The notes below the pieces were generated by a model. That model was not told the origin of the DNA. It did no database searches and worked only from the letters and a program-made list of their open reading frames with translations. Source: Rutstroemia sp. NJR-2017a BVV2 (lineage: Eukaryota; Ascomycota; Leotiomycetes; Helotiales; Rutstroemiaceae). Taken from it: a stretch of 64,000 bases of DNA. How positions within the stretch are numbered: position 1 is the stretch's first letter; each line of letters begins with the position of its first letter. Below, piece after piece: positions 1 through 11,809 of this stretch. Both the position numbers and the translations under genes were made by a program. The stretch is taken from the NCBI GenBank assembly GCA_002946415.1, contig NJPS01000004.1:1291130-1355129 (forward strand), read 5' to 3'.

Positions 1-1317
1 GTAATCAGGTTTTGGTGATGACATATCCCTCTTCAGTTTCTTGATCATATCTTTCGTCATCGGGTATTCTGGATGATTGAGCCAAACCATCAGGCTTTCT
101 TTGGCGGCGGGTAATTGCTGATCGTTTATGTGATCATAATCTGGCAAAGATCCTACTGATACATCTGAATCTGAGCTGTCGGAGCTAGAGGAAGTCGACG
201 AAGAAGAACTTGACGATGATGACGATGAGCGACCTCTACCTCTCCTGCCACCTCGGTGTCGCGAGTGCGATCGGCCGCAATGTCGATCACCACGTCTCTG
301 GTCTCGGCCTCGATTATGACCATGGCATCCATGTCCGCCGTGACCACCACCAAACATATTTCTCCCGAAGCTGACTCCATGTTCATTTGCGACAAAAGAG
401 CCAATGCGCAGTCCTTGGTTGTTTGCGATGAACGACGTTCCCATCCGTAGTCCGTTGTTGTCAGCAATGAGTCCATCTCTACCAATCTGGAGCCCTTCAT
501 TGTTAGCCATTACTGGTCCCATTCTGAAGCCCCCTCGAGGCCCTCGACAGCCTGCGAAAGGATGATGGTTGCTGTTCATGCCTCTAACCCCTCGACCTCG
601 TGATACTCTTGGAGAATCACCCTCGCCTAGCGGTGCGCGGCCAGTGTTTCCCGGCTCAGTTCTAACAACCTTCAAACCTCTAGGTTCGAAGAAACCTTTA
701 TTCCACACATCAATAACATCATTCACGTAACTTTCCCAGTTTTCTCCGGGAGAGGTAGAAGGTTGGCGAAGATGATTAAGCTGCGCATCGACGTGATTGA
801 AATCCAGCCTTGGATGATCGCGCTCATTAAGTGTGAGACGCTGCATGCGTTCATCGATGAGCTCAGCCTTGAGTTTGCGGTTTGCTATATCATTGTTGGC
901 ACTTGCAACATGATTGGGCAGTAAGTAGTTTGTAAAGGTTGCCCAATCTTGGGACGTGACATCTCTTTCAGCAGCGGTCTGCGGGAAGGGTAAATCGTCG
1001 GGCGTACTACGTGCCGTGAGATGAATCTTGTGCTCAAGAGGAACTGGAAGTGAGAGAGATGGAGGGGCAGATCGTGAATTGAAGTAGTCCTGGGCAGAGT
1101 GATGGCTAGGAGAACTGTCTTGAAGCGTATAATTCGATTCGGTGGGACTGTAAGGAGGGGTGTATATGATCGAGCCTTGAGTCGACGATGTGTCTGATCT
1201 CACCCTGCCAGCCCTGGAGACATTGTCGGCTGTCGAGGCTGCTGGTGTCAGTATGGTGGTATTGGTATTTGAAAATAGATCCGTTTCGCTGTATGGAGGT
1301 GGGGCGATTTCTTCCAT
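1..1317 (-). CDS. Conserved low-complexity fungal protein with Gly repeats and Ser/Arg tail (3' end outside window)
   Basis: One open frame of 439 codons runs from an ATG at 1317 to the window edge without a stop, so the C-terminus is missing. The N-terminus carries a PPPY (PPxY) motif at residues 6-9 and further proline-rich stretches. A middle region (about residues 110-215) looks globular, with a DWATFTNYLLP segment and an ENWESYVNDVIDVWNKGFF segment. Residues about 265-320 hold degenerate 13-14-residue repeats of the type GLxIGxxxIAxNx. They are followed by a Gly/His/Arg-rich stretch, a run of serines with acidic residues, and then ordered sequence (SLPDYDHI, ESLMVWLNHP). I recall similar proteins in filamentous ascomycetes, sometimes labelled RING-like, but I see no zinc ligands arranged as a RING here. 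Function unknown. The frame and start are well supported by composition; shorter open frames overlapping it are shadows. Confidence 0.75.
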   Translation of the reverse strand, partial: MEEIAPPPYSETDLFSNTNTTILTPAASTADNVSRAGRVRSDTSSTQGSIIYTPPYSPTESNYTLQDSSPSHHSAQDYFNSRSAPPSLSLPVPLEHKIHLTARSTPDDLPFPQTAAERDVTSQDWATFTNYLLPNHVASANNDIANRKLKAELIDERMQRLTLNERDHPRLDFNHVDAQLNHLRQPSTSPGENWESYVNDVIDVWNKGFFEPRGLKVVRTEPGNTGRAPLGEGDSPRVSRGRGVRGMNSNHHPFAGCRGPRGGFRMGPVMANNEGLQIGRDGLIADNNGLRMGTSFIANNQGLRIGSFVANEHGVSFGRNMFGGGHGGHGCHGHNRGRDQRRGDRHCGRSHSRHRGGRRGRGRSSSSSSSSSSSTSSSSDSSDSDVSVGSLPDYDHINDQQLPAAKESLMVWLNHPEYPMTKDMIKKLKRDMSSPKPDY

Positions 1318-1860
1318 GATGTGGTTTCTTTCCATTCTTGCAGTTGTTAGAAAGGGGCCGAACAAGAGTAATCACGACAGAAGAGGCAAAATACAGAATA
1401 TATGTGATGACAATGAATTCTTGCGGCAGCCTTGAGCGTTTTCATTTGATGTCAGACTAATATACGAGTAGTGGTACAGCCCTGCTGTGCGACCCGCACA
1501 TCAGGAAGAACTTTGACCCCACATCTGCAGTTGTCGCCAGCCACCACCAGTCTTCCACGTTTGCGAGCGTCTTACTATGCAACTTAGCGACCAAACCTGC
1601 ATGATTACGCGGCCGAAATAAGGCAGCCATTGACAGCCGACGATTATTGGCATCCAGATTCTAAGGTGCAGGAACTACGATTGTGAATCGCTAAATAACC
1701 CCAGCCGAAAGGATCTTTTGGAGCCCCCGCAGGTGGTACCGAGCTCCCTGAACTTGATATAGGTCTCACCACGCATACGAGTCAGTGCGAGGTTGCTTCT
1801 GCTGCTCGGTACATTGAAGCCTCACTGTCTTTTCTACGAAGCCAAAGATGGATGACTTCA
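1318..1860. other. Intergenic, no gene seen
   Basis: This lies between the start of the leftmost gene and the GCD7 stop, both on the minus strand, so it should hold the GCD7 3' UTR and the promoter of the leftmost gene. I see no coding signal or RNA gene. Confidence 0.5.
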
Positions 1861-3448
1861 TCAATATTGGAGCTCAGGCTTGTGAAAATTTACGTCTTCC
1901 GGCTTATAGTGTTCGGCGACGATCCGGTATAGATATGATGGGGCGTGAGTACCACTGTTCACGTCGTCAGTAATTTTCAAAAAACGTCGAAGGACTTTGT
2001 CCAAACATACAGATTGGTGATATAAAGATCAACAAGATCGGGTGGAACATAGTCGAAGAGTGGGTTGTCAACTTCCACCTTGTCTACCAACTCGCCATCC
2101 TGGTATTCAATAACATTTCCCGGGTCGCCATATTCGATTAAGGATTCAAACTCGAAGGGATATTCGGGACTCAGTTTATAAACACCGCTGACGACAATGA
2201 CTGGTGTTTTATGGACTCTGGCGGCTTTTGCAATTATACGAGCACCGGCGGCAGCAATCAAGCCACCGTTGGCAATAACAGCATGTGTAGCTAGAATGAC
2301 CTTGTTAACTCTAGACATTATGGCAAATATCGTTGCATCAGTCACGAGAATAACGGTGATGCCTGCTGCCGAGAGTGGTTTTAAAAAGGTTTCGGTGCTC
2401 AGTTCCCCATCACCCTCCTGGCCAGTTTTTCCAGTGACAGCGGAATGGGTTACTGAGTGGTCGTTCGGGTAGGACTCGGCCACCACGACTGTAAATTTCC
2501 TTTTCTCTGCAGCCTTGAGCAGGAACTTCTGTACACTCATAGATGAGCTATGAGTGAGGATAACCTCGTTCGAATGTATAAGATCTTGAGCATAGCTTGC
2601 AATTTGATCGTCCACTTGATCAAGTTCATCTATGATGTCTTCGATAACGCTAATTATCTCAGCTTTCAGGTCCTTAGAACTGTTGGCCATCTTTTGTGCA
2701 AGAGAGCTTGCATTTATAGTCGATTTGCCATGTGGGGATGCGGTGCCAGGAGGTGTCGACGCTGGTGACGGTACGGCCGACAGAAGATTGAACATTGATT
2801 GTTGTACTGGGACCCCATTCAGATGAGCATAGGATGTGTGGGATGTCATCAAAGGTGGCCGTGAGCCATGTGAGCGTCCTCCAAAAACGTCGTCTCCACT
2901 GTATTCCATAGCTTCGGATTCAATTGTCGACCCAAAACGCAATGGGCTGAATGAAGGCGTAGGTGGGATTGCGTCTGTCCTCGAAAGTCCCGCATCACTA
3001 AGCTCACGCCTCGGAGACCCGAGCTGGCTATTGGATGCCGAATCGCTGAAATCGTCCGATCGATCCTCCTTTGCTTCATCCCTAATCATACCCAGTATTC
3101 TGCAGACGATGTTTCCAACTACCATCTCCCTAGGTTGAGCCTCTATTAATCTTTGCCCAACCTGCTGGACTCGCTCCAGAACTCGTCCAATATCGGTCCA
3201 TCGCAACTTGGCCACCACCTGCAAGAGTAAATGAGCGGTGGCTATAGCACACGGCCTTGAGTTTCTGATTTGTCTTCTTTTTAAAAGGCTACAAAGGGTC
3301 AGAAAACTTGCAGCCAGAAAATTTACGATGTATGGAGGGGCAATGCATACGAGACCAAATTTTCTATGGATGACTCTAATGGCTGACCCTTCAACGATTT
3401 CAGATAGACATCCAGGTTTGGCGCATAGGCAGTGTGCGCCGGAGGCAT
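1861..3448 (-). CDS. GCD7: Translation initiation factor eIF2B subunit beta
   Basis: eIF2B is the guanine nucleotide exchange factor that recycles eIF2-GDP in the cytoplasm; beta is one of its regulatory subunits. Three exons are read on the minus strand: 3448-3351, 3288-2011 and 1954-1861 (introns 62 and 56 bp). They total 1470 nt, 489 aa. The first join restores ENLVSLLKRRQIRNS and the last restores NLGTHAPSYLYRIVAEHY, matching the family's C-terminus. Residues about 30-130 are the N-terminal helical part, about 130-250 a Ser/Pro-rich insert, and the rest the Rossmann-like domain (IMSRVNKVILATHAVIANGG, VPPDLVDLYITNL). ATG 3448 was chosen because MPPAHTAYAPNLDVYLKSLK resembles the family's start; further upstream codons look like leader. 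It is divergent from NEM1. Identification is firm; the weakest point is the exact N-terminus. Confidence 0.93.
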
Positions 3449-4602
3449 GGCGGGGATTCTTCGCGATTTCGAAAGAACGGTTAAGTCGGTGTAGGAGGAG
3501 GTGAGGAGGTGAGAAGGTGGTATTGGCGGTACTTGTGCGCACTGCCCCTCAATGAAAAATTGGCCTGTAGAGTCACAATCGTTAGCTCTCGTCCTGGCTG
3601 GTAACGGACTATGGATTGTGTGTGAAAACAAAATGGATAGGCGACTTAGTGCGTACTTCAGTTATTACTTGTGTCTTGTGTGAGTCGCAAAGAAGTCCTG
3701 AATACTGTATATTGCTCGTCTTGTTTGGCTAAGTTGTGAGTAATATTTTTCTTCCTGGTTTGGTGAACAAAGCTCTTCGGGCGGTAGTTGAACTGGTGGA
3801 ACAGGGAATCGTTTAGTGACCGAGCCGCCCCGAATATAGGCCCCAAGCTCAACCCCAACCCCAAATGCTAGCCCGGATCTCTGCAGATTCGGAGAAGTAT
3901 CACATGTAGCCATAGCCAAACAGATCGTCGGCCAGTAGAACGAAGAAGAGAAGCTCGTAAGCATCTTGTTGAATTGTTGATATTAACACGGTTTCATAAT
4001 ACACAATACACAATACATAATACATAATACTTTGGACCTCTCAACTTCCGTTCCTCTTGAAATAAACACATAGCCGTGTACCGCCTGCCGTCTACCGTCC
4101 ACCGTCTACCTACGAAACATTACACTAGAACTACTGCACGCAGGTACTTATTCACGTACTGCAGCTTGCTAGTTGTTATCGATTTAATTCTCGTCCGTCT
4201 GTCGTCCGTACTCGTATTCTTCGTTTTTTAAAATCGTCAGCGCAGTCAACTCGACCTCCATCAGCTTGTAGCTTGTTTTATAGATTCTTTCTTGAAGCTA
4301 CTCTCTCGTTCCGTTTTGTACCTAGGTACCCGCTTCCATCGGCTTGGATTTTTGGCGTACTTGCGATTTAACCTCCTTGCGAACGAACGGAACGAACCAG
4401 CGAATCCACAAAGAACGACGGTGACTGGTCCAGAAAACCATTCGGCTTTCTAGAACAGCCTTCGAACCCTTTCGAACCCTTGACACATATTCATAATTAT
4501 CGTTCGGCCTGGGCTTCATCATCTAGAAACTCTGGAGCTTCGCGCTCCGCGCTCTTTTTGTTCGCTTCAAGCGCATTTCCATTGGTACCTGTTGGTGATT
4601 GA
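3449..4602. promoter_or_regulatory. Divergent promoter region GCD7/NEM1 with short tandem repeats
   Basis: The 1.15-kb region separates two divergently transcribed housekeeping genes. It holds a run of AATACAC/AATACAT heptamers at about 3998-4030 and CCGTCTAC/CCGTCCAC-like octamers at about 4083-4112. A 99-codon open frame on the minus strand (3665-3964) matches no family I know and is probably leader sequence. Confidence 0.4.
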
Positions 4603-6245
4603 ATGGACGTTCTCCTCCATGGACCGGAATATACGATGAATTCACTGAATATCCTCTCTGGACGAGGGTCTCCTCAACACTCTGCGGCACCTTCACGTTC
4701 GAACTCCCTCGGCAATGTACTAACATCTGCGACATTATCCGAACCTCGAAGGAATTCGCAAGGAGAGATATACAGTGAGAAGTCCGACGGCATTGACGAT
4801 GCGCCAGACTCCAACATCGAAGATGATACCACGGTACAGGAATACACACCATTGTTAAATAAAGAAGACACTTCCTTCCGTACGAACGATCATGTCGGGA
4901 TAACGCGATGGCTGTATGACACCTTACGATGGGTGTTATCGACTTTAGCTGCGCCAGGGGTATATGTTATAGCTTGTCTGTACGATGAAAGGGGAAACTT
5001 TGCGCCTATATCACAATTTACGAAGTTAAGTGCGTCATTATTAGGTGGTGGAGCTGGAGATTCGACGACTCAGTCTATGTCAGAGAGTGGTGGCATCGGC
5101 CATGGGAACACGGGAAAACATTCATCTAAACGTCGAGGTTCTCTCATGAGCAAATCAACATCGCCATATTCCTCCTCATCTATTTCATCCGAGTCAGAGT
5201 CAGAATACGATCGCTCTCTAAGTGAGACAGACAAAGCCAGCATAAAGTCTCAGAGCCGCCAGACAAGATCAAAGTCTCTGCAGAGTTCCGATGATATCTC
5301 ACCCGCAAGAAGATCCATACGCATAAAGCTCCACAACGAAGATAATTTGAGGCAGCGGAAGCACCGGAAAGCACAGTCGACGAACACACCAGGCGATGGA
5401 TCTCGTGCTAGCTCTGCGAGCGAGGTGACTGCTGCTAATCTCAAATCGCCAACTTCGCCAGCTTCATCCCTACTCATGACAAAATACCCACGAGTTCCAG
5501 CGCCCCCGCGTCCTCTCATACCCCGTCGTCAGCCATCCTATACGCTCGATATGCCCGCTGGGAAGCTTACACAGAAGACACTCGTTCTTGATCTTGACGA
5601 AACATTGATCCACAGTATGGCTCAAGGTGGTCGGATGAGTACTGGTCATATGGTAGAAGTACAGGTCACAAACCTTATGGGACCAGCAGGGGCGGGTCCA
5701 CAACATCCAATACTGTATTATGTACATAAGAGGCCATACTGCGATGACTTCTTGCGACGTGTAAGTTGCCCTCTTGTGGTATTTTAAAGGTAACATGCTG
5801 AAAATTTCCAGGTTTGCAAGTGGTATAACCTGGTTGTATTTACTGCGTCACTTCAAGATTACGCCGATCCCGTTATAGATTGGTTGGAGCAGGAACGTAA
5901 GTTCTTTTCGGGACGATATTATCGTCAACATTGCACAGTTCGGAATGGAGCCTACATTAAAGATCTCAGTTCCGTTGAGCCGGATCTTAGCAAAGTCATG
6001 ATTCTAGACAACAGCCCAACAAGCTATCTATTTCATCAAGGTAAGAGCTTAACATCTTGCTCCAAGTCGAAGTCACTAACCCCCATGCAGATAATGCTAT
6101 ACCTATAGAAGGCTGGATTAATGACCCTACGGATAATGATCTCCTACACCTCGTACCGCTCTTAGAAGGATTGCAGTATGTTACAGATGTACGTGCTTTT
6201 CTTGCTTTGCGCGGTGGAGAGGATGGGAAGCATATGACAGCTTAA
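4603..6245 (+). CDS. NEM1: Nuclear envelope morphology phosphatase Nem1 (CTDNEP1/Dullard family)
   Basis: Catalytic subunit of the Nem1-Spo7 phosphatase, which in yeast dephosphorylates the lipin Pah1 at the nuclear/ER membrane. Exons 4603-5760, 5812-6040 and 6091-6245 (introns 51 and 50 bp) give 513 aa. Joins restore FLRRVCKWYNLVVFTAS and LFHQDNAIPIEGWINDP. There is one hydrophobic segment at about residues 108-126 (membrane anchor), then a long Ser-rich linker. The C-terminal HAD/FCP1 domain has the DLDET nucleophile motif at about residue 330 and the LDNSP motif near residue 450. The in-frame ATG at 4636 (MNSLNILSG) is an equally good start and may be the conserved one. A GTAAGT inside exon 2 (GAACGTAAGTTC) is coding, because translation continues through conserved residues. 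It is tail-to-head with the Pol III subunit gene. Confidence 0.93.
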
Positions 6246-6929
6246 GAAATGAGGATGCAATGTTCAAATGAGGGGCTCGCATAGGGAACAGATTACTATA
6301 AGAATAAATACTTTAATGAAACGCTATTATGGATTCAGTCACTCTAACGTCTTCAAAATCTAACATGTCACGTTCATAGGTATTGTGTGTGGTCTTTACA
6401 ACGGCTGATATAGCTGATTGCGAAAGAGGATGATCGTCTTTGTGATTGTCCCCTCTTTTCCATCTTAAAATGTTCCATGCTGCAGCTGAGCGGGTTCAAT
6501 GCAAGCAATTGTCTGCATGTCCTATCTTCCTAGCTAGTACTGGGTCTATGATGTGCTGTACATTCTTCCCAACTGTTTTATTCCCTGCTGTAAAGAGTCG
6601 ATAAGATCAAGGCGAAGATCTTATCTAAGGCCTTGTTTAAGCTCAAAGCGACAAGCCACAGCGCGGCAGAAATAGCACTAGATTGTAACGGGCAAGGTGC
6701 CGTTCGGAAGCTGTTGCGGGGTTGCTTGTTTTTTCTAGTTCGTCGCCAAACACTTTTTGACTCAATTTCTGGAAACTTTCACCAGAGATCCTATCCACCA
6801 CGTCTTCCTCGAAACCCGCAATCCTTACAATGCGATAACAGCCAATTCGCTCCTACAGATTCGCACATACGGGCACAAGTTTAAATACCTCATGCGCAAT
6901 CACCGATAGCATACGGCCAGTACGCAAAT
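6246..6929. other. Intergenic, NEM1 3' side and Pol III subunit promoter
   Basis: No coding signal beyond short shadows and no tRNA-like A/B boxes. It probably contains the NEM1 3' UTR and the promoter of the downstream same-strand gene. Confidence 0.45.
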
Positions 6930-9900
6930 ATGTCGTTAGGCGCGGGCGGCGAGTCCGTCAAGGCGCAAGTCGTCGACAAAATCCCGAAGCGCTTCAAGGA
7001 GTTGAAATTTGGAATACAGTAGGCACACTCTACAATGTGAAAGGACACATACTGAATGCCGCTAGGTCGAACCAGGATATCGTAAATCAGGGCGTCTTGG
7101 AGGTTTCCAATAAAATGCTTTATGATGTGGACAATGGTCGAAAAGTTATTCCCAATGGTCCCCTCGATCCGAGAATGGTAAGACACCTACTTTGCACAAA
7201 ACTGCGCAGTGCTGACAACAGCCTCCGCTTTTTAGGGCACATCCAGTAAGACTGGCTTCTGCGATACATGCGGCGACGGCTTGCAGAATTGTAATGGCCA
7301 CTTTGGACATGTTAGACTGGCTCTACCAGTTTTTCATATTGGATACCTGAAATTGATCATAAACATTTTGCAGAACATTTGCAAAGTAAGCTAGCCCTCA
7401 TTCTATGAATGCTTGCAGACTAATGTTTGTAGGATTGTGCAAGAGTACTACTCACCGATGTCGAGCGACGGCACTATTTGAAGGAGCTTCGAAGGCCTGG
7501 TATCGACAATTTAAAGCGCACACAAATATGCAAGAAACTCAACGAACAATGCCGGAAAGCAAGCCAATGCCCCCACTGCGGTGCTACCAATGGCCAGATT
7601 AGAAAGGTCAGCGTTGTCAGGTTGGCGCATGACAAGTATACCAAATACAACAAATCCACGGCAGCAAAGAAAGTAGTTCCACCTGGAATGGCTGAATACC
7701 AGAAATCATTCGAAGAAGCCAAGAAGCACAACACGGAGTTAGAGAAACATACGAAGAAGGCAATGGAGGATCTACATCCCTTACGAGTTCTGAATCTCTT
7801 CAAGCTGATCACACCGAGCGACTGCGAGCTTCTTGGGATTAACCCCGCGGAAGGTCGCCCAGAGATGTTCCTATGGCAATTTATTCCGGCTCCTCCTATC
7901 TGTATCCGACCTTCTGTCGCCCAGGACAATGCAAGTACGGAGGATGATCTCACCTCGAAGCTTGGAGATATCGTTCAGATTAGTGCCTTGATTAGAGCTG
8001 CACTACAAAAAGGACAGCCGGTTCAGACGGTGATGGAACAATGGGATTATCTTCAATTGCAGGTCGCTATGTATGTCAATAGCGACGTGCCAGGTCTACA
8101 GCAGCCAGGATTCGGCAAGACGATCAGAGGCTTTTGTCAACGTTTGAAAGGAAAACAAGGACGATTCCGAGGAAACCTGTCTGGAAAGCGTGTTGACTTT
8201 TCCGGACGTACTGTTATTTCTCCGGATCCGAATCTCGGAATTGACCAGGTCGCTGTGCCTATTTTGGTAGCAAAGAATCTTACCTATCCTGAACGAGTCC
8301 AACGCCAGAATATTGAGAAGCTACGAAAATGTGTGTTGAACGGGCCGAATGTCCATCCTGGTGCTCAGCAAATAATCAAAAAGGATTCCAATCACAAGAT
8401 TTCTCTGAAGTTCGCTAAACGGGATAACGAGGCAAAGTATCTTAAAATAGGAGACGTCGTCGAAAGGCATCTTGAGGATGGGGATATTGTACTTTTCAAC
8501 CGACAACCATCTTTGCACAAGCTCAGTATTATGAGTCATTATGCTAAGATTCGACCCTGGAGAACCTTTCGCCTCAACGAGTGTGTATGTAATCCATACA
8601 ATGCCGATTTCGACGGTGATGAGATGAATCTTCACGTCCCTCAAACAGAAGAGGCCAGAACAGAAGCTATCAATCTTATGGGAGTAAAGAACAATCTTTC
8701 TACTCCGAAGAACGGAGAGCCAATCATTTCTGCAACTCAGGATTTCATCACTGCAGCATATTTACTTTCTAGCAAAGAGAATTTCTTTGACCGCAGAACT
8801 TTCACAAACCTGTGCATGTACATGGTCAACGGTGATCATCACCTCGACCTCCCTCCACCAGCCATCTTAAAACCCCAGGCTCTCTGGACAGGAAAGCAAG
8901 TTTTCAGCATGATGATGCGCCCGAACAAAGCTTCGAATGTTCTAGTTAATGTTGACGCAAAATGTCGTGATTTCAAACCCAAGGATCAACCAAAAGGATG
9001 GGCCAAAGACATGGAAGCCAACGATGGATGGCTCGTTGTTCGAAACTCAGTAGTCATGTGTGGTCTGATGGACAAGAGTACGGTTGGTTCCGGAAAGAAG
9101 GATTCCATTTTCTATGTCATCCTACGTGACTACGGTCCCGATGCTGCCGTTATAGCTATGAACCGATTGTCTAAGCTCTCCGCTAGATATCTGACCAACA
9201 TGGGGTTCTCTATTGGAATAAATGATGTATATCCCTCAGAGACTCTGAACCGAAAGAAGGCTGCACTCATTAGTGCCGCTTACAAAGAATGTGAACGGTT
9301 GATTCGGGAATTTCAGTTTGGTACCTTGGAGAAGGCGACTGGAAGGAATATGGAAGAGACCCTTGAGGACAAAATCTCTGGAGTTTTGAGTAAAGTTCGA
9401 GCAGCAGCAGGAGAGGAATGTCTCTCCACGTTGAGCAAGTTCAACGCACCGTTAGTCATGGCAAAATCCGGTTCAAAGGGTTCTGCACTCAACGTTGCCC
9501 AGATGGTGGCAGTCGTAGGACAACAAATTATTGGTGGAGCTCGTGTCGCCGATGGCTTCCAAGACCGAACTTTACCACATTTCTCTAAGCATTCGAGGCA
9601 GCCGGCTGCCAAAGGATTCGTTTCAAATAGTTTCTTCACCGGGCTGACTCCTTACGAATTTCTGTTCCACGCCATCTCTGGTCGTGAAGGTCTAGTCGAT
9701 ACCGCCGTCAAAACTGCCGAAACAGGATACATGTCTCGTCGATTAATGAAGTCACTAGAAGATCTATCTACTCAGTATGATGATACTGTTAGAACTTCTG
9801 GTGGTGGAATTGTTCAGTTTCAATTCGGTGCTGATGGGCTTGACCCACTTGATATGGAAGGCAATGCAGTACCTGTCAATTTCGAACGCACCTGGTTACA

Positions 9901-11488
9901 AGCAGAGAACCTTACCTGGAAAAATGCCGATAGATCTCTGCTGCCATACGAAGTGACTAAAAATTGTACCGAGCACTTAGCGCAGACAAAAGCCACCTTC
10001 GTCAGAAAGGGATTGCGCCATGGTGAACCGTTAAGCTACGATGACTCTAGTGATTATGGTGTGGATGAGCATGATGGAGGCCGTGGGTTCCTTGCCGCTA
10101 TCACCAAGTTCATCGGGGACAAGGCCACACGAATGGCTAAAGCGCGTCAGAGAGTTGGCTTGCACGAGTTTGAAGACGACCCTGAGGAGACCGGCGTCTA
10201 TTATGATGAGACGAAAGAAGACCAAGCTGCAAGAGACTACGTCGATCGAGTCGCCAAGATTTCCGAAGCAACCCTCAGAAAGTTCTGCTCCCTTTGCCTC
10301 GAAAAATACGCCAAAGCCAAGGTCGAGCCAGGTCATGCTGTCGGTGCTGTGGGAGCGCAATCCATCGGAGAACCTGGAACTCAAATGACGTTGAAGACTT
10401 TCCATTTTGCTGGTGTCGCTGGTATGAACTTGACTGCCGGTGTACCTCGTATCAAGGAAATTATCAACGCTTCGAAGACGATCAGTACTCCGTTCGTTGA
10501 CTGTCCTCTAATTGACAACACAAACATCAAGGTGGCCCGTAGAGTGAAGGCATTGGTGGAGAAGACTTTCCTGTCAGATGTGCTTCATTTTGCTGAAGAT
10601 ATGTGGTCGGCTCGAGCTGCGACTATATGCTTAGCTATCGACACGGCGTATCTAAGGCAAATGCAGATCAACGTGGGTGTCGAAGAAATAGCCCAGGCAA
10701 TCCTGAAGAACAAAAAGTTGAAGATCAAAAGTGAGGATCTGAGTGTGAACAACGATTGCATATTCATCAGAGTAACTCACGACAGTGCTGGGCCAGCATC
10801 TGGTCGCGGGGCTGCGGCAAAGAACAAACCTACACTCGACGAAGGTGGCTCCGATCTCCTCCTCCGCGTAAACCACCTCAAGCGCGCCTTACCAACAATT
10901 GCAATCTCCGGATATCCTGAAGCTACCAGGGCCATTATCAACACCTCAGAAAAAGAACCAGTCACGTACAAGCTCATTGTCGAAGGTTATGGACTCCGCG
11001 CATGTCTCGGCACAGAAGGTGTCGACGGAACTAAAGCTAGATCGAACAGTGTCATGGAAATGAAGGATGTCCTGGGTATCGAAGCTGCACGTCATACTAT
11101 TGCGGCCGAAATTGCTCTTGTTATGGCAGATATGGGTATCGATCCTCGTCATATGCAACTTCTTGCCGACGTCATGACATATAAGGGCGAGGTCCTTGGT
11201 ATCACGCGTTTCGGACTTTCCAAGATGCGAGACAGTGTGCTGCAGCTTGCTTCTTTCGAAAAGACACCGGATCACCTGTTCGATGCGGCGGCTGGTATGA
11301 AGTCAGATAAGATCGAGGGAGTCAGTGAGTGTATTATTATGGGACAAACGATGTCGGTCGGTACAGGTGCATTCAAGGTCGTTAGGGAGTTACATCTTAC
11401 GGACGAGGACCTCAAGGTCAAGCCGACACTATTCGAGGATGCGTGGAAGTGGGATCAGGCGGAGAGGAAGAAGCAGAGGTTGTATTAG
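6930..11488 (+). CDS. RPO31: DNA-directed RNA polymerase III largest subunit (RPC160/C160)
   Basis: Catalytic subunit of Pol III, which makes tRNAs, 5S rRNA and U6 in the nucleus. Exons 6930-7018, 7066-7177, 7236-7385 and 7433-11488 (introns 47, 58 and 47 bp) give 1468 aa, close to the yeast protein (about 1460). Joins restore PLDPRMGTSSKTGFCDTCG and NILQNICKDCARVLL. The N-terminal zinc-binding cluster (CDTCGDGLQNCNGHFGH), a second zinc pair (CPHCG) and the absolutely conserved active-site motif NADFDGDEMN at residues 507-516 are all present. The bridge-helix/funnel region (FLFHAISGREGLVDTAVKTA) and the C-terminal jaw (VEPGHAVGAVGAQSIGEPG) also fit. There is no heptad CTD, as expected for Pol III rather than Pol II. 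It is convergent with the ceramidase gene. Confidence 0.97.
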
Positions 11489-11809
11489 CAGTGACTTTGT
11501 TAGTGTTTTCGACTTCATTGAGCATTTGGGTGGAGTCTAGCGGTGTAGTGAAAGATTGGGATTGGGTCTTGCATGCGCATGAATTTGTTGATACATTACA
11601 TACAAATACCTAGAAAGATATAGGTCACACAATAGATAATACATACAAGATATGCTGTCGCATCTACCAAAGTTTTCCGTTTCTTATTCAATACATGTGC
11701 CTACTACCATAACCAATTTATCCTTTCAGACCTAGTCCAACGCCAATTCATCATACTATATATAATCATACGCATAACATATCACCAATCATTCATTACC
11801 CACGAGTCA
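11489..11809. other. Convergent intergenic region
   Basis: 321 bp between two stop codons facing each other, AT-rich toward the ceramidase side. It should hold both 3' UTRs; nothing else is seen. Confidence 0.45.

Noticed and set aside
1848..1949. Plus-strand short frame MDDFINIGAQ ending near a GTGAGT
   Set aside because: It is antisense to the last GCD7 exon, which is strongly supported; no further exons follow.
3665..3964. 99-codon minus-strand open frame upstream of GCD7
   Set aside because: No recognisable domain, lies in a divergent promoter, and the GCD7 start is explained without it. Kept out as probable leader.
5893..5902. GTAAGT inside NEM1 exon 2 as a splice donor
   Set aside because: Reading through gives conserved residues of the phosphatase domain without interruption.
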